Notes: generated by a model from the letters alone, not told the origin. A DNA stretch of 64,000 nt from Flavobacterium sp. CF136 (GCF_000282055.1 NZ_AKJZ01000007.1:1-64000); one strand, 5' to 3'. Positions 1 through 9,040 are shown, counted from the first letter of the stretch. Numbers and translations: made by a program.

Positions 1-90
1 AAATCACACAAGAAACTCCGCAAAGAAATGTCGATAATCTTTGGCGACAGCTAGTGTGATTTCTCCTTGCGTCGAAATGACAAAAAAGCG
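1..90. repeat. Dispersed intergenic repeat, left-truncated by the window
   Basis: No gene is seen here. AAATCACAC at 1-9 is the exact inverse of GTGTGATTT at 54-62, so the segment can fold into a long hairpin. It is followed by GCGTCGAAATGACAAA, a phrase that resembles intergenic repeats of flavobacterial genomes (recalled, not searched). The element probably extends left of the window. Confidence 0.5.
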
Positions 91-94
91 TAAT

Positions 95-130
95 AAAAAA
101 GGCTTTCTGATATTTCAGAAAGCCTTTTTT
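95..130 (-). terminator. Rho-independent terminator of the TonB-like gene
   Basis: GGCTTTCTGA and TCAGAAAGCC form a perfect stem flanked by A-run and T-run, so it could work in both directions. It lies about 40 bp past the stop codon of the minus-strand TonB-like gene. Confidence 0.8.
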
Positions 131-170
131 ATGTAATCATTAATCCGTGTTAATTAGTGAAATTCGTGTT

Positions 171-1073
171 TTAATTCAAACTAAAATTATAAACAATTTT
201 CCCAACTTGTTTTGCCGCAGCATTGCTGTCCGGGGACCATTTAGTATTCATTGCAGCAATTTTAGCCTGATCCAATAAACAGCTTGCCGTATTGGTTGTT
301 CCTTTTATTCCCGGAGTAGCACTAATAGTTCTTCCGTTTTGATCAACTGTAACTTCAACAACCACTTTTCCTTCTTCGTTGCAAGTGTATTTTGGTGCCG
401 GTTTAGATAATGCTTTTCGGTTTCCCAACGAATACCCTGATCCACCACCAGTTCCTCCGCCGCTTCCGGCTCCGTAACCGCTTCCGGTGCCAATACCGCT
501 TCCTGTTCCGTTACCTCCGCCAGTTCCGCCACCTGAGCCTCCGGTACCATAATAGCCATTAGAACTTAAACTTCCACCTGCTTTACCTTTATTTCCAGCA
601 ACTTTATCATCACCGTCGCCACCTTTGTTAGAACCTTTTAAAATACTGGATAAGGCATCGTTTGTAGAATTAGAAACTTTTGGCTTTTGAGGAACAGGTT
701 TCTCTTCCGGTTTTACAACAGGAGTATTTTTTTTTGGTTTTTCTTTTGTTGGGATCACTACATCTGTTGCATCAGTTGCTGTATTTTCCTGTGTAATGAT
801 TGATTCGTCCGGAGTCGCTTTTGCAGGAGCCTGTTTGGCTTGGTTTTTAACTTCTAAGACTTCACTTTTATAATTGGCTCCTGAACCTAAATCGCTGTCT
901 CCAAAATTTACGGTTACACCTCCACCTCCGCCACCAGAAGCAAGAGCTACATTGTTTTCCGGATTATATGGAGGCCAAAAACGTATAAAAAACAGCAGCA
1001 ATAATAAGACACCATAAATTGCTGTAGAGATTAATAGTGATTTCTTTTTATCTGAAGAATCGGTTGAAGTCAT
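171..1073 (-). CDS. TonB-like energy-transducer protein with glycine-rich linker
   Basis: This 300-residue protein has a short basic N-terminus and one membrane segment (about residues 12-30). A Pro/Lys-rich stretch follows (about 105-135), then a long Gly/Ser-rich linker (about 150-218) and a compact C-terminal domain (about 225-300) that looks like a TonB/TolA-type C-terminus. The layout fits an inner-membrane anchor reaching across the periplasm to outer-membrane receptors. TonB proteins couple the proton motive force to receptors through ExbB/ExbD, but no exbB or exbD is visible next to it here. The repetitive glycine codons give the DNA a low-complexity look. Assignment rests on architecture; another periplasm-spanning protein is possible. 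Confidence 0.65.
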   Translation of the reverse strand: MTSTDSSDKKKSLLISTAIYGVLLLLLFFIRFWPPYNPENNVALASGGGGGGVTVNFGDSDLGSGANYKSEVLEVKNQAKQAPAKATPDESIITQENTATDATDVVIPTKEKPKKNTPVVKPEEKPVPQKPKVSNSTNDALSSILKGSNKGGDGDDKVAGNKGKAGGSLSSNGYYGTGGSGGGTGGGNGTGSGIGTGSGYGAGSGGGTGGGSGYSLGNRKALSKPAPKYTCNEEGKVVVEVTVDQNGRTISATPGIKGTTNTASCLLDQAKIAAMNTKWSPDSNAAAKQVGKIVYNFSLN

Positions 1074-1289
1074 TTTGATTCTGAATTTTGTAATTGTATT
1101 TAATAAAAACGTTTAAAAGTACTAAAAATTGTTTAGAATCTATTTTGTGGTGAGTTGCTTTTTTTTACGCAGATTTGGCAGATTTTTTCTTTTATATTTT
1201 AAAACACATCCGCAGAATCTACTTAAATCTTTTAAATCTGCATGAAATTTTATACGTAAAGTTTTAAAATCATTAAAATCTGTGGTAAA

Positions 1290-1322
1290 AAAAACGAGTC
1301 AAATGATTGTTTGACTCGTTTA
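1290..1322 (-). terminator. Terminator of the Glu/Leu/Phe/Val dehydrogenase gene
   Basis: The stem AACGAGTCAAA / TTTGACTCGTT lies about 20 bp past the stop codon of the minus-strand dehydrogenase and is followed, in the minus direction, by a T-run. Confidence 0.8.
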
Positions 1323-1341
1323 GAATTGAAGTATAAAAAAA

Positions 1342-2568
1342 TTATACTAATTGTTTCAGTGCAATCTCAAAAGCGGTTGCACTGATGTTTGTTTTTGAGG
1401 GATTTAAAGCATGTGCTTTTACAATCGCATTTTTTATAATTTCTGAAGTATCATTAAAAATAGCCTCATCTGTCATTTGAACTTTTTTCTCCATGAAATA
1501 GGCAAAAACCCTTGCCATTCCACAGTTCGATATAAAATCTGGAATCAAACTAACTTTACGGTCTACTTCTTCCATGATTGAACCGAAGAAAATTTCCTTA
1601 TCTGCAAAAGGAACATTCGCTCCGCATGAAATTACTTCCAGTCCGTTTGCGATTAAGCTCTCTATTTGGTTTTGAGTAACCAATCTTGAAGCGGCACAAG
1701 GAGTAAAAATCTCAGCACCAATTGTCCATATTTTAGAATTGATTTCTTCAAACGGAATCATATTTTCGGTAACTAATTTATTCCCGTCTTTGTTTAAAAA
1801 TAAAGTCCTGATTTCTTCAAAAGAAAAACCTTCTTCTTTAATTAGTCCTCCATCACGGTCAATAATTCCAATTACTTTAGCTCCCATTTCAGCCAAATAA
1901 AAAGCAGCTGCAGAACCAACATTGCCAAATCCTTGAATAATTGCTTTTTTGCCTTTTATATTGCCACCGTAAGTTGCATAAAAATGACGAACAGCTTCAG
2001 CAACACCAAAACCGGTAATCATATCGGCAACAGTATATTTTCGGGTTACATCCGGTGAGAATTTAGGGTTTTCGATTACTTTAATAACTCCTTGACGTAA
2101 TTGCCCAATTCTATTAATTTTATCAGCTTCTGTTGGTTTAAAATGTCCGTTAAAAACACCTTCCTGCGGATGCCACACTCCACATTCTTCTGTCATCGGA
2201 ATTACTTCATGAATTTCATCAACATTCAAATCACCACCGGTACCATAATAACTTTTTAACAAAGGGGAAACTGCTTTGTACCAGCGTTGCAAAACACCTT
2301 TTTTACGAGGATCGTTAGGATCAAAGTTTATCCCGGATTTCGCTCCTCCAATTGCAGGACCGGAAACAGAGAATTTGACTTCCATGGTTTTGGCCAATGA
2401 TAAAACCTCGTTCATGTCAAGACCTTTTCTCATTCTGGTACCTCCGCCAGCCGCTCCTCCACGAAGAGAATTAATTACGGTCCAACCTTCGGCTTCTGTT
2501 TCAGAATCTTTCCAGTTAAAAACAATTTCAGGTTCCTTATTTTCAAATTGCTGCAATAAATCTTTCAT
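1342..2568 (-). CDS. Glu/Leu/Phe/Val family amino-acid dehydrogenase
   Basis: This 408-residue enzyme should catalyse NAD(P)-dependent oxidative deamination of an amino acid, or the reverse amination, in the cytoplasm. The substrate-binding domain carries GGGTRMRKG (41-49) and GGAKSG with the catalytic-type lysine K77; GGDLNVDE is at 111-118. The Rossmann domain has GFGNVG at 213-218, followed by an acidic residue ending the second strand (GIID), which suits NAD. Length is normal for the family. Whether it prefers glutamate, leucine, valine or phenylalanine cannot be read from motifs alone. A minus-strand -7 element (CAAATATA, 2594-2601) lies just upstream. It is monocistronic, with its own terminator. 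Confidence 0.9.
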   Translation of the reverse strand: MKDLLQQFENKEPEIVFNWKDSETEAEGWTVINSLRGGAAGGGTRMRKGLDMNEVLSLAKTMEVKFSVSGPAIGGAKSGINFDPNDPRKKGVLQRWYKAVSPLLKSYYGTGGDLNVDEIHEVIPMTEECGVWHPQEGVFNGHFKPTEADKINRIGQLRQGVIKVIENPKFSPDVTRKYTVADMITGFGVAEAVRHFYATYGGNIKGKKAIIQGFGNVGSAAAFYLAEMGAKVIGIIDRDGGLIKEEGFSFEEIRTLFLNKDGNKLVTENMIPFEEINSKIWTIGAEIFTPCAASRLVTQNQIESLIANGLEVISCGANVPFADKEIFFGSIMEEVDRKVSLIPDFISNCGMARVFAYFMEKKVQMTDEAIFNDTSEIIKNAIVKAHALNPSKTNISATAFEIALKQLV

Positions 2569-2656
2569 TTTAATGAGATATGTTTATTTTTAGCAAATAT
2601 ATAGAATAGATTAATGCGGATACTTTATTATTGAAGAAATAAATAAGGGATATTAT

Positions 2657-3238
2657 TTAGTTGTTTTTACCTAATAACTCTTCCTTTAAATCTTTATCAA
2701 CCGGATTCTCTGAAAGCCAGATACCAAAAAATGCTTTTTTAAATTCAAAACTTTCAATTTTTCCTTCGTATCTATCGTTTTTATAAATCCATAGTGATTT
2801 GTCAAAAGGATTATATACTAAGTTAAAAAAATCACCGGCTTTTGTAATTTCTTTACCAATTAGAGCCTCAAGTTCCTGTACTTCTTTGGTTAATTTTAGT
2901 ATTCCGGCTTCACCAACAGATTTTTCCATTCCTTTCGCCAATGCTTTTGATAGCTTTTTTGAGGTAACTAATGATGAGGTTATATGTATTCTGATAGCCA
3001 TTTCGGTATCGCTGTCTAAAATAAGTTTAGGATCCTGCGTTAATACTGACAGATACAATGCTTGTACATATAAATCGGTAAACATTTTTGAACGTTGCCC
3101 AACACCGTTTAAAGTTAGTGTTTCTCCTTTAAAATCAAGTGTTCTTGGAACATTTACGCCATTTACTTCTAAACTTTTCTGAGCATTTGAAAATTGTAAA
3201 CTTAAAAGAAATGTGAGCAATAGTAAAATCTTTTTCAT
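2657..3238 (-). CDS. Chalcone isomerase-like periplasmic protein
   Basis: This is a 193-residue protein when started at the second possible Met, which directly begins a signal peptide (MKKILLLLTF..., cleavage near SNAQ). The upstream Met at 3265 would add nine residues and overlap the -7 promoter element, so I reject it. The mature part resembles the bacterial chalcone isomerase-like domain, with an early NGVNVPRTL strand and a 'LYVQALYLS' segment. These bacterial proteins lack known flavonoid chemistry, and the true role is unknown. It has its own promoter and is not obviously in an operon. Confidence 0.75.
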   Translation of the reverse strand: MKKILLLLTFLLSLQFSNAQKSLEVNGVNVPRTLDFKGETLTLNGVGQRSKMFTDLYVQALYLSVLTQDPKLILDSDTEMAIRIHITSSLVTSKKLSKALAKGMEKSVGEAGILKLTKEVQELEALIGKEITKAGDFFNLVYNPFDKSLWIYKNDRYEGKIESFEFKKAFFGIWLSENPVDKDLKEELLGKNN

Positions 3239-3262
3239 GGTATCTATATTTTTTGTTTTTTG

Positions 3263-3291
3263 CAAAAATACTGTTAATTTGTAAAATTCAA
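3263..3291 (-). promoter_or_regulatory. Promoter of the chalcone isomerase-like gene
   Basis: Read on the minus strand, TTG (3289-3291) and TATTTTTG (3263-3270) are 18 bp apart. This matches the flavobacterial consensus TTG-N17-23-TAnnTTTG and lies 25 bp ahead of the chosen start codon. Confidence 0.7.
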
Positions 3292-3570
3292 GCTGTAAAT
3301 CATGATGTTTTTTATGATATTTTTAATCTATCACTTTAATAATCAAAATAGTAGGAGATGATTTACGTATATATACGTACGTTTGTGCCTTTTGGTTTCT
3401 TCTGAAATATAAATTACTTGAAGCTTTTTGTCTAATTTTTTTACATCAATAATTTTACTCTTAATTTTAAGGGAAATGTATTAAAATTAGTCTTTATTCT
3501 TTTAAAATTCAAAAATATCACGAAAACGTTATAGTATTTTTGGATTAAAACTTAAAATACTATGCATGCA

Positions 3571-3600
3571 TTGTTAATTCATATTTAAAATTTATCTTTG
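3571..3600 (+). promoter_or_regulatory. Promoter of the acyl-CoA dehydrogenase gene
   Basis: TTG (3571-3573) and TATCTTTG (3593-3600) are 19 bp apart, a full match to the flavobacterial housekeeping promoter. It starts transcription about 55 bp before the chosen start codon and so argues against the longer reading frame beginning at 3598. Confidence 0.8.
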
Positions 3601-3663
3601 AAAAGCTTTTTTTACGCAAAACAGAAAGAAAAAGAGCGCATTAATAAATTAAAGAACACTATT

Positions 3664-4806
3664 ATGGATTTTAATCTTACCGAAGAACATTTAATGATTC
3701 AACAAGCTGCGAGAGATTTTGCTCAAAATGAATTGTTGCCCGGTGTAATAGAAAGAGACGAAAAACAAATTTTTCCGACTGAACAGGTAAAAAAAATGGG
3801 GCAATTAGGATTCATGGGAATGATGGTTGATCCTAAATATGGAGGAAGTGGTTTAGATACAATTTCATATATAATTGCTATGGAAGAAATTTCGAAAGTA
3901 GATGCCTCAGCTTCTGTAGTAATGTCTGTAAATAATTCATTAGTTTGCTGGGGATTACAGGAATTTGGAAATGAAGAACAAAAACAAAAATATTTACCGG
4001 GTCTGGCTTCGGGAGAAATCCATGGTGCTTTTTGTTTAAGTGAGCCGGAAGCAGGCAGTGACGCAACTTCACAAAAAACTACAGCGGTAGATATGGGAGA
4101 CCATTATTTGGTGAACGGAACGAAAAACTGGATTACTAATGGAAACACAGCCTCAGTATATTTGGTAATTGCACAAACACATCCGGAATTGAAACATAAA
4201 GGGATAAATGTTTTGATTATGACTAAAGATATGCCGGGATTTTCTATCGGTCCGAAAGAACAAAAGATGGGAATCCGCGGTTCAGATACACATTCATTAA
4301 TGTTTAACGATGTAAAAGTTCCTAAAGAAAACAGAATTGGAGAAGATGGTTTCGGATTTAAATTTGCGATGAAAACACTTGCCGGTGGTCGTATCGGAAT
4401 TGCTTCTCAGGCTTTAGGAATTGCTTCAGGAGCTTATGAACTGGCTTTGAAATATTCAAAAGAACGTAAAGCTTTCGGAACAGAAATCTGCAATCATCAG
4501 GCAATTGCTTTTAAATTGGCAGATATGGCTGTTAATATCGAAGCGGCCCGTCATTTATGTATGAAAGCGGCATGGGATAAAGACCAGCATAAAAATTATG
4601 ATGTCAGTGGGGCGATGGCTAAATTATTTGCTTCGCAAGTGGCAATGGATACAGCTGTTGAAGCAGTTCAGATTCATGGCGGAAACGGTTACGTAAAAGA
4701 ATATCACGTAGAACGTTTTATGCGTGACGCAAAAATTACCCAGATTTATGAAGGAACTTCAGAGATTCAGAAAATTGTAATTTCGAGATCTGTTATCGCA
4801 GGATAA
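3664..4806 (+). CDS. Acyl-CoA dehydrogenase
   Basis: This 380-residue FAD enzyme should carry out the first step of beta-oxidation, introducing a trans double bond into acyl-CoA. It shows the family's sequence from the N-terminal helix bundle (LTEEHLMIQQAARDFAQ) through FCLSEPEAGSDA to the C-terminal IYEGTSEIQ, whose Glu (about E363) is the catalytic base position of short/medium-chain enzymes. The ATG at 3664 is chosen over the one at 3598 because the latter lies on the promoter -7 element and adds residues the family lacks. The length is typical. Chain-length preference is not readable here. Confidence 0.92.
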   Translation: MDFNLTEEHLMIQQAARDFAQNELLPGVIERDEKQIFPTEQVKKMGQLGFMGMMVDPKYGGSGLDTISYIIAMEEISKVDASASVVMSVNNSLVCWGLQEFGNEEQKQKYLPGLASGEIHGAFCLSEPEAGSDATSQKTTAVDMGDHYLVNGTKNWITNGNTASVYLVIAQTHPELKHKGINVLIMTKDMPGFSIGPKEQKMGIRGSDTHSLMFNDVKVPKENRIGEDGFGFKFAMKTLAGGRIGIASQALGIASGAYELALKYSKERKAFGTEICNHQAIAFKLADMAVNIEAARHLCMKAAWDKDQHKNYDVSGAMAKLFASQVAMDTAVEAVQIHGGNGYVKEYHVERFMRDAKITQIYEGTSEIQKIVISRSVIAG

Positions 4807-4828
4807 ATAATTTTATTTTTTATACCAT

Positions 4829-4867
4829 AAACCCTTTCTGCTTTTTTAGCTTTGAAAGGGTTTTTTT
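4829..4867 (+). terminator. Terminator after the acyl-CoA dehydrogenase gene
   Basis: AAACCCTTTC and GAAAGGGTTT form a 10-bp stem with a 15-nt loop followed by a T-run, 20 bp past the stop codon. Confidence 0.85.
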
Positions 4868-4927
4868 ACGATTATTTTTTTTACTTTTCAGAAGTTTTGC
4901 TTTTTAACTAATCAAAATATTCTTTTT

Positions 4928-5905
4928 ATGAAAAAAATATACTTTCTTCTGCCATTTGTTTTATTGGGCTGTAAATCCAATATTTCAACAGTCAGTGAAA
5001 AAACTCCAAAACCAACATCAGAATCTGTTGAAATTACTTATAGGGTGAAACAAAATGATGTTTCAGATTTTTTAAAGTATCTTTCTTCCGATGAATTAGA
5101 AGGCCGTGAAACCGGAACCAAAGGAATTGAAAAGGCGGCTGTTTTTCTGGAAGATTTTCTTAAGAAAAACAATGTCAAACCTTATTTTTCTTCTTATCGT
5201 GATACCCTTACGAATTTTAAAACACCTGCTTTTAATATTGTTGGCGTTCTGGAAGGGACAGATCCCGTTCTTAAAAAAGAATTTGTAGTTTTAAGTGCAC
5301 ACTATGATCATATTGGTTTGGATAAAACCAAAGGACAAAAAGATATCATTAATAACGGAGCTAATGATGACGCTTCAGGTGTTACAGCAGTTGCAGAAAT
5401 GGCTAAATATTTTAGCGAAACAAAATCGAATAAACGAAGTATTCTTGTTGTATTTTTTGCAGGGGAAGAAAAAGGATTGTTAGGATCTAAAAGTTTGGTT
5501 CAAAAACTTAAAAAACAAGACTTTAATTTATATGCCCAACTGAATATAGAGATGATCGGTGTGCCAATGAAACGAGATTATTTAGCCTATATTACAGGTT
5601 TTGATAAATCGAACATGGCTCAGAAAATAAATGAATATACCGGAAAAAACACAATCGGGTTTTTACCTAAAGAAGCTGAATATGAACTTTTTTATCGTTC
5701 AGATAATTATTCTTTTTATGATGTTTTCAAAAAGCCCTGCCAATCGATAAGCACTTTTGATTTTGAAAATTTCGAATTTTATCATCATCCGTCAGATGAG
5801 TTTAAAGTGATGGATATTCAACATATGACATCTTTTATACAGGAATTTTTACCTGCAGTAACGCAAATCGTAACTTCGCCAACAGAAGAGATTAGAATGA
5901 ATTAA
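4928..5905 (+). CDS. M28-family metallopeptidase lipoprotein
   Basis: This 325-residue protein begins with a lipoprotein signal ending in LLGC (C15), so it is probably anchored to a membrane and exposed outside the cytoplasm. The M28 zinc aminopeptidase fold is supported by AHYDHIG (124-130), GANDDASG (144-151) and GEEKGLLGS (179-187), which carry the expected His, bridging Asp and the catalytic and metal-binding Glu residues. HHPSDE near residue 296 supplies the last His. It should trim N-terminal amino acids from peptides. It sits alone between a terminator and the next promoter. Confidence 0.88.
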   Translation: MKKIYFLLPFVLLGCKSNISTVSEKTPKPTSESVEITYRVKQNDVSDFLKYLSSDELEGRETGTKGIEKAAVFLEDFLKKNNVKPYFSSYRDTLTNFKTPAFNIVGVLEGTDPVLKKEFVVLSAHYDHIGLDKTKGQKDIINNGANDDASGVTAVAEMAKYFSETKSNKRSILVVFFAGEEKGLLGSKSLVQKLKKQDFNLYAQLNIEMIGVPMKRDYLAYITGFDKSNMAQKINEYTGKNTIGFLPKEAEYELFYRSDNYSFYDVFKKPCQSISTFDFENFEFYHHPSDEFKVMDIQHMTSFIQEFLPAVTQIVTSPTEEIRMN

Positions 5906-5930
5906 TAACTGCCTTTTTATTGTATTTGCT

Positions 5931-5992
5931 TATTTTTGCATCATGAAATCGCCATGATTCCAAATCATAAACAGGACTGAAGAATGGCGATT
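5931..5992 (+). promoter_or_regulatory. Probable promoter and leader of the SDR gene
   Basis: TATTTTTG (5931-5938) matches the -7 element, but no correctly spaced TTG is seen. Downstream, AATCGCCAT (5947-5955) and ATGGCGATT (5984-5992) are exact inverse copies 28 bp apart. They would form a 9-bp stem in the leader, covering the upstream in-frame ATG at 5984. Confidence 0.4.
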
Positions 5993-6025
5993 CCATATTC
6001 CATAAAAGAAAAATGTTATCCCAAT

Positions 6026-6703
6026 ATGAAAAATATTATAGTTACCGGAACGAGCAGAGGAATTGGTTATGAATTAGCTTTGCAGTTTGCAGATGCCGGA
6101 AATAAAGTGTTGGCTATTTCAAGAAAAATCCCTCAGGCACTTTTAGAACATCAAAATGTTACTTGTCTTTCAGTTGATTTAGCAGATGAATCTGCATTAG
6201 ATGCTGTAGAAGATTTTCTTTCATCAGTCTGGAAAAAAGTAGATGCTGTTGTACATAATGCAGGTGCTTTGTTATTTAAACCATTTGCCGAAACAACGCA
6301 GGCAGATTTTGAAAGTATTTACAAAGTGAATGTTTTTGCTGTTGCGAATCTTACCAGAATTTGTTTGCCGTATCTTCAAAAAGGAAGTCATGTAGTAACA
6401 ATCAGCTCGATTGGAGGGGTGAGAGGAAGCCTGAAATTTGCAGGTTTAGCAGCTTACAGTTCAAGTAAAGGAGCGGTAATCACCTTAACGGAATTATTGG
6501 CAGAAGAATATAAAGAAAAAGGAATCTCATTTAATGTTTTAGCGTTAGGTTCTGTTCAGACAGAAATGCTGCAGGAAGCTTTCCCAGGATATCAGGCACC
6601 AATTTCAGCTGAAGGAATGGCAACTTATATTTATGATTTTACGCTTAACGGAAATAAATATTTTAATGGGAAAGTATTGGAAGTTTCATCTACGAATCCT
6701 TAG
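6026..6703 (+). CDS. Short-chain dehydrogenase/reductase (SDR)
   Basis: This 225-residue cytoplasmic NAD(P)-dependent oxidoreductase carries the classical SDR signatures: TGTSRGIG (7-14) for the cofactor, NAG at about 78-80, and the catalytic set Ser127/128, Tyr144 and Lys148 in SSIGG...YSSSK. I chose the ATG at 6026 because it puts the first beta strand (KNIIVTG) at the N-terminus. The in-frame ATG at 5984 would add 14 unusual residues and lies in the leader hairpin. The substrate is unknown and the neighbours give no hint. Confidence 0.85.
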   Translation: MKNIIVTGTSRGIGYELALQFADAGNKVLAISRKIPQALLEHQNVTCLSVDLADESALDAVEDFLSSVWKKVDAVVHNAGALLFKPFAETTQADFESIYKVNVFAVANLTRICLPYLQKGSHVVTISSIGGVRGSLKFAGLAAYSSSKGAVITLTELLAEEYKEKGISFNVLALGSVQTEMLQEAFPGYQAPISAEGMATYIYDFTLNGNKYFNGKVLEVSSTNP

Positions 6704-6705
6704 TT

Positions 6706-6796
6706 TATTTAAAATATTATTTTATTTAAAATATTATTTGTTAAAATATTATTTGTCAGAAAATATTATTTGTCAGGCTGAGCGGAGTCGAAGCCC
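6706..6796. repeat. Tandem AAAATATTATTT repeat plus one CTGAGCGGAGTCGAAG arm
   Basis: After the SDR stop codon there are four imperfect copies of the 12-mer AAAATATTATTT. They are followed by TGTCAGGCTGAGCGGAGTCG at 6771-6790, continuing into AAGCCC. The same phrase occurs as both arms of an inverted repeat at 38629-38694, so this is one half of a dispersed element. Confidence 0.7.
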
Positions 6797-6845
6797 TTTG
6801 ATATTTCATTTGATTCAAAAATATATTTTATAATTCATAATTACA

Positions 6846-7451
6846 TTGAGCGAAACTCTAGCCAGATATATACCGGAACATGCTGTAAAGCCCGTTTTTG
6901 AATTGATTGTTGCCAATCAGGTTCATCTGAAAATCGTCAATGAACGTCAGACACGTCATGGAGATTACAGAAAAGGATTGAGTGGAAAACATGAAATTAC
7001 TGTAAATGCTAGTCTGAATAAATACAAGTTTCTGATTACTTTGATTCATGAAATTTCTCATTTGGTTGCTTTCGAAAAATTCGGGCGACATATAAAACCT
7101 CATGGGAATGAATGGAAATATTCTTTTCAAAGATTGATGGTCCCTTTTATTCGACCGGAGATTTTTCCAGCCCATTTGTTACCATTGTTAGCGAGGCATT
7201 TTAAGAACCCTACTGCAAGCAGCGATACTGACACAACTTTATCTTTGGCTTTAAAACAATATGATAAAGAAAACGATAAAAACTACATTTTTGAAATTCC
7301 CTACGGCAGTGTTTTCAGAATTCAGAATGGTAAGATATTTAAGAAAATTGCGGTTAGGACCAAACGTTTCGAATGTATTGAAATTAGTTCTGGTCGAACC
7401 TATCTTTTCAATCCAAATGCTGAGGTAGAATTGTTACCGGGAAACAATTAA
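6846..7451 (+). CDS. SprT-like zinc metalloprotease-family protein
   Basis: This protein of 201 residues contains HEISH (H68, E69, H72), the metal-binding and catalytic signature of SprT/Spartan proteins, and a downstream His (H86, in KPHG) suited to be the third ligand. It uses a TTG start at 6846; no in-frame ATG gives the conserved N-terminus, so I accept the TTG. Eukaryotic Spartan removes DNA-protein crosslinks; the bacterial role is uncertain. The C-terminal half has no Cys cluster, so no zinc-ribbon is seen. It is a single gene closed by a bidirectional terminator. Confidence 0.8.
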   Translation: MSETLARYIPEHAVKPVFELIVANQVHLKIVNERQTRHGDYRKGLSGKHEITVNASLNKYKFLITLIHEISHLVAFEKFGRHIKPHGNEWKYSFQRLMVPFIRPEIFPAHLLPLLARHFKNPTASSDTDTTLSLALKQYDKENDKNYIFEIPYGSVFRIQNGKIFKKIAVRTKRFECIEISSGRTYLFNPNAEVELLPGNN

Positions 7452-7466
7452 TAAATCTCAATAATA

Positions 7467-7511
7467 AAAAATCCCAAATTCCAATTGTCAAAACTGGAAT
7501 TTGGGATTTTT
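7467..7511. terminator. Bidirectional terminator between convergent genes
   Basis: AATCCCAAATTCCA and TGGAATTTGGGATT form a long perfect stem flanked by A-run and T-run. It serves the sprT-like gene on the plus strand and the ABC transporter operon on the minus strand. Confidence 0.88.
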
Positions 7512-7532
7512 TATATTGAAATTGAAAGAAAG

Positions 7533-8294
7533 TTAACCTTTCAAATAAGCTTCTCTTACTTTTTTAAATAGATTTGAAGAATACACAAACTTCACAATCG
7601 CTTCGTTATCAGTTCTGAAGATTTCCTCCTTAGTTCCCTGCCACGCTTTAAGTCCTTTCTTTAAGAAAACGATATTTTCTCCAATTTCCATCACCGAGTT
7701 CATATCGTGCGTATTAATTACCGTTGTGATATTATATTCTTCGGTAATTTCTTTAATAAGGTTATCAATCAAAGTTGAAGTATTCGGATCCAGACCTGAG
7801 TTAGGTTCATCACAAAATAAGTATTTCGGGTTGTTTACAATAGCGCGGGCAATCGCTACACGTTTCTGCATACCGCCTGAAATTTCAGAAGGCAGTTTTC
7901 TGTGGGCATCAACTAAGTTTACTCTTTCTAAAACAAAATCAACACGCTCTTTAATTTTGGCTCCATTGTCATTGGTGAACATTTTTAAAGGGAAAGCCAC
8001 ATTTTCTGCAACAGTCATCGAATCGAATAGTGCGCTTCCTTGAAAAACCATTCCAATTTCAGTTCTTAATTCTCTTTTTTCATCCGGATTTAATTCAGAA
8101 TAAACTCTTCCGTCAAACTCAATTGTTCCTGAATCAGGTGTATGGATTCCTAATAACGTTTTTAATAAAACTGTTTTTCCGGATCCACTTTGCCCAATAA
8201 TCAGATTGGTTTTTCCAGTTTCAAAAACTGTCGAAACCCCTTTTAAGACTTTACTGTCCCCAAATGATTTTACTACGTTTTTTACTTCTATCAT
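7533..8294 (-). CDS. ABC transporter ATP-binding protein, MlaF type
   Basis: This 253-residue cytoplasmic ATPase has Walker A GQSGSGKT (34-41), the ABC signature SGGMQ (139-143) and Walker B YLFCDEP (158-164). It overlaps by 4 bp with the upstream MlaE-type permease gene, so the two are translated together. MlaFE complexes move phospholipids between inner and outer membrane with an MCE-domain partner (MlaD). No MCE gene is visible in this window, so that partner must be encoded elsewhere. A terminator follows the gene directly. Confidence 0.88.
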   Translation of the reverse strand: MIEVKNVVKSFGDSKVLKGVSTVFETGKTNLIIGQSGSGKTVLLKTLLGIHTPDSGTIEFDGRVYSELNPDEKRELRTEIGMVFQGSALFDSMTVAENVAFPLKMFTNDNGAKIKERVDFVLERVNLVDAHRKLPSEISGGMQKRVAIARAIVNNPKYLFCDEPNSGLDPNTSTLIDNLIKEITEEYNITTVINTHDMNSVMEIGENIVFLKKGLKAWQGTKEEIFRTDNEAIVKFVYSSNLFKKVREAYLKG

Positions 8295-9040
8295 GATCCT
8301 AATAATAATTGTGTTAATATGTAATTAAAAAGAATGATGGAAACAGATGTCCAGACAAAAGCTACAGTACTGGCTTTACCAACTTCTAATGCACCACCTT
8401 TCATAAAATAACCATGAAAAGAAGGAATTGTTGCCAAAAGCATTGCAAAAATTAAGGTTTTAATGAAAGCATACACAATATGAAACGGTATAAACTCTAA
8501 CTGGGCACCATCAATAAAAGCAGCGCTGGTTGTAAAACCTCCATAAACTCCTGCAAGCCATCCTCCAAATATTCCTAAAAACATACTGATTCCAATAACG
8601 AAAGGATACAATAGTAAAGCGATTATTTTTGGGAAAACTAAATAGTTTAATGAATTGACACCCATAACTTCCAAGGCATCAATTTGTTCGGTAACACGCA
8701 TAGTACCAATACTCGACGTGATAAAAGATCCCATTTTTCCAGCCATAATTACCGAAATAAAAGTAGGGGCAAACTCCAGAATTACCGATTGACGTGTGGC
8801 AAAACCAATTAAATATTTTGGAATTAATGGGTTTGTTAAGTTTAAGGCCGTTTGTATAGCTACAACTCCTCCAACGAAGAAAGATATGAAACAAACAATT
8901 CCGAGAGAGTCAATTATTAAATCGTCGATTTCTTTGAAAATTAATTTTTTCATTACAGACCATTTAGTCTGTTTATTGAAAATTTCTTTCAGCATTAAAA
9001 AATATCTTCCTATTTGGGATAAATAACGAATGAGCATCAT
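8291..9040 (-). CDS. ABC transporter permease, MlaE type
   Basis: This 249-residue integral membrane protein has an N-terminal amphipathic stretch and about five to six hydrophobic segments. The middle region (MAGKMGSFITSSIGTMRVTE, then QIDALEVMGVN) is the characteristic MlaE loop that touches the ATPase. It heads a two-gene operon with the MlaF-type ATPase. The inferred role is phospholipid trafficking that keeps outer-membrane asymmetry. Met1 and Met2 are both possible starts. Confidence 0.88.
   Translation of the reverse strand: MMLIRYLSQIGRYFLMLKEIFNKQTKWSVMKKLIFKEIDDLIIDSLGIVCFISFFVGGVVAIQTALNLTNPLIPKYLIGFATRQSVILEFAPTFISVIMAGKMGSFITSSIGTMRVTEQIDALEVMGVNSLNYLVFPKIIALLLYPFVIGISMFLGIFGGWLAGVYGGFTTSAAFIDGAQLEFIPFHIVYAFIKTLIFAMLLATIPSFHGYFMKGGALEVGKASTVAFVWTSVSIILFNYILTQLLLGS

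Larger units (their letters stand above)
3239..3663. other. Divergent intergenic region with two promoters
   Basis: There is no gene in this stretch between two divergently transcribed genes. It holds a promoter for each gene (annotated separately), a perfect 16-bp AT-rich palindrome TACGTATATATACGTA at 3364-3379 and the palindrome TATGCATGCA at 3561-3570 just ahead of the -33 element of the acyl-CoA dehydrogenase gene. Confidence 0.6.

Noticed and set aside
305..559. Plus-strand glycine/glutamate-rich reading frame opposite the TonB-like gene
   Set aside because: It mirrors the repetitive glycine codons of the minus-strand gene, is low-complexity, and has no start context or family.
6706..6770. 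CRISPR-like repeats (AAAATATTATTT copies)
   Set aside because: The copies are contiguous or nearly so, without unique spacers, and no cas gene is present.
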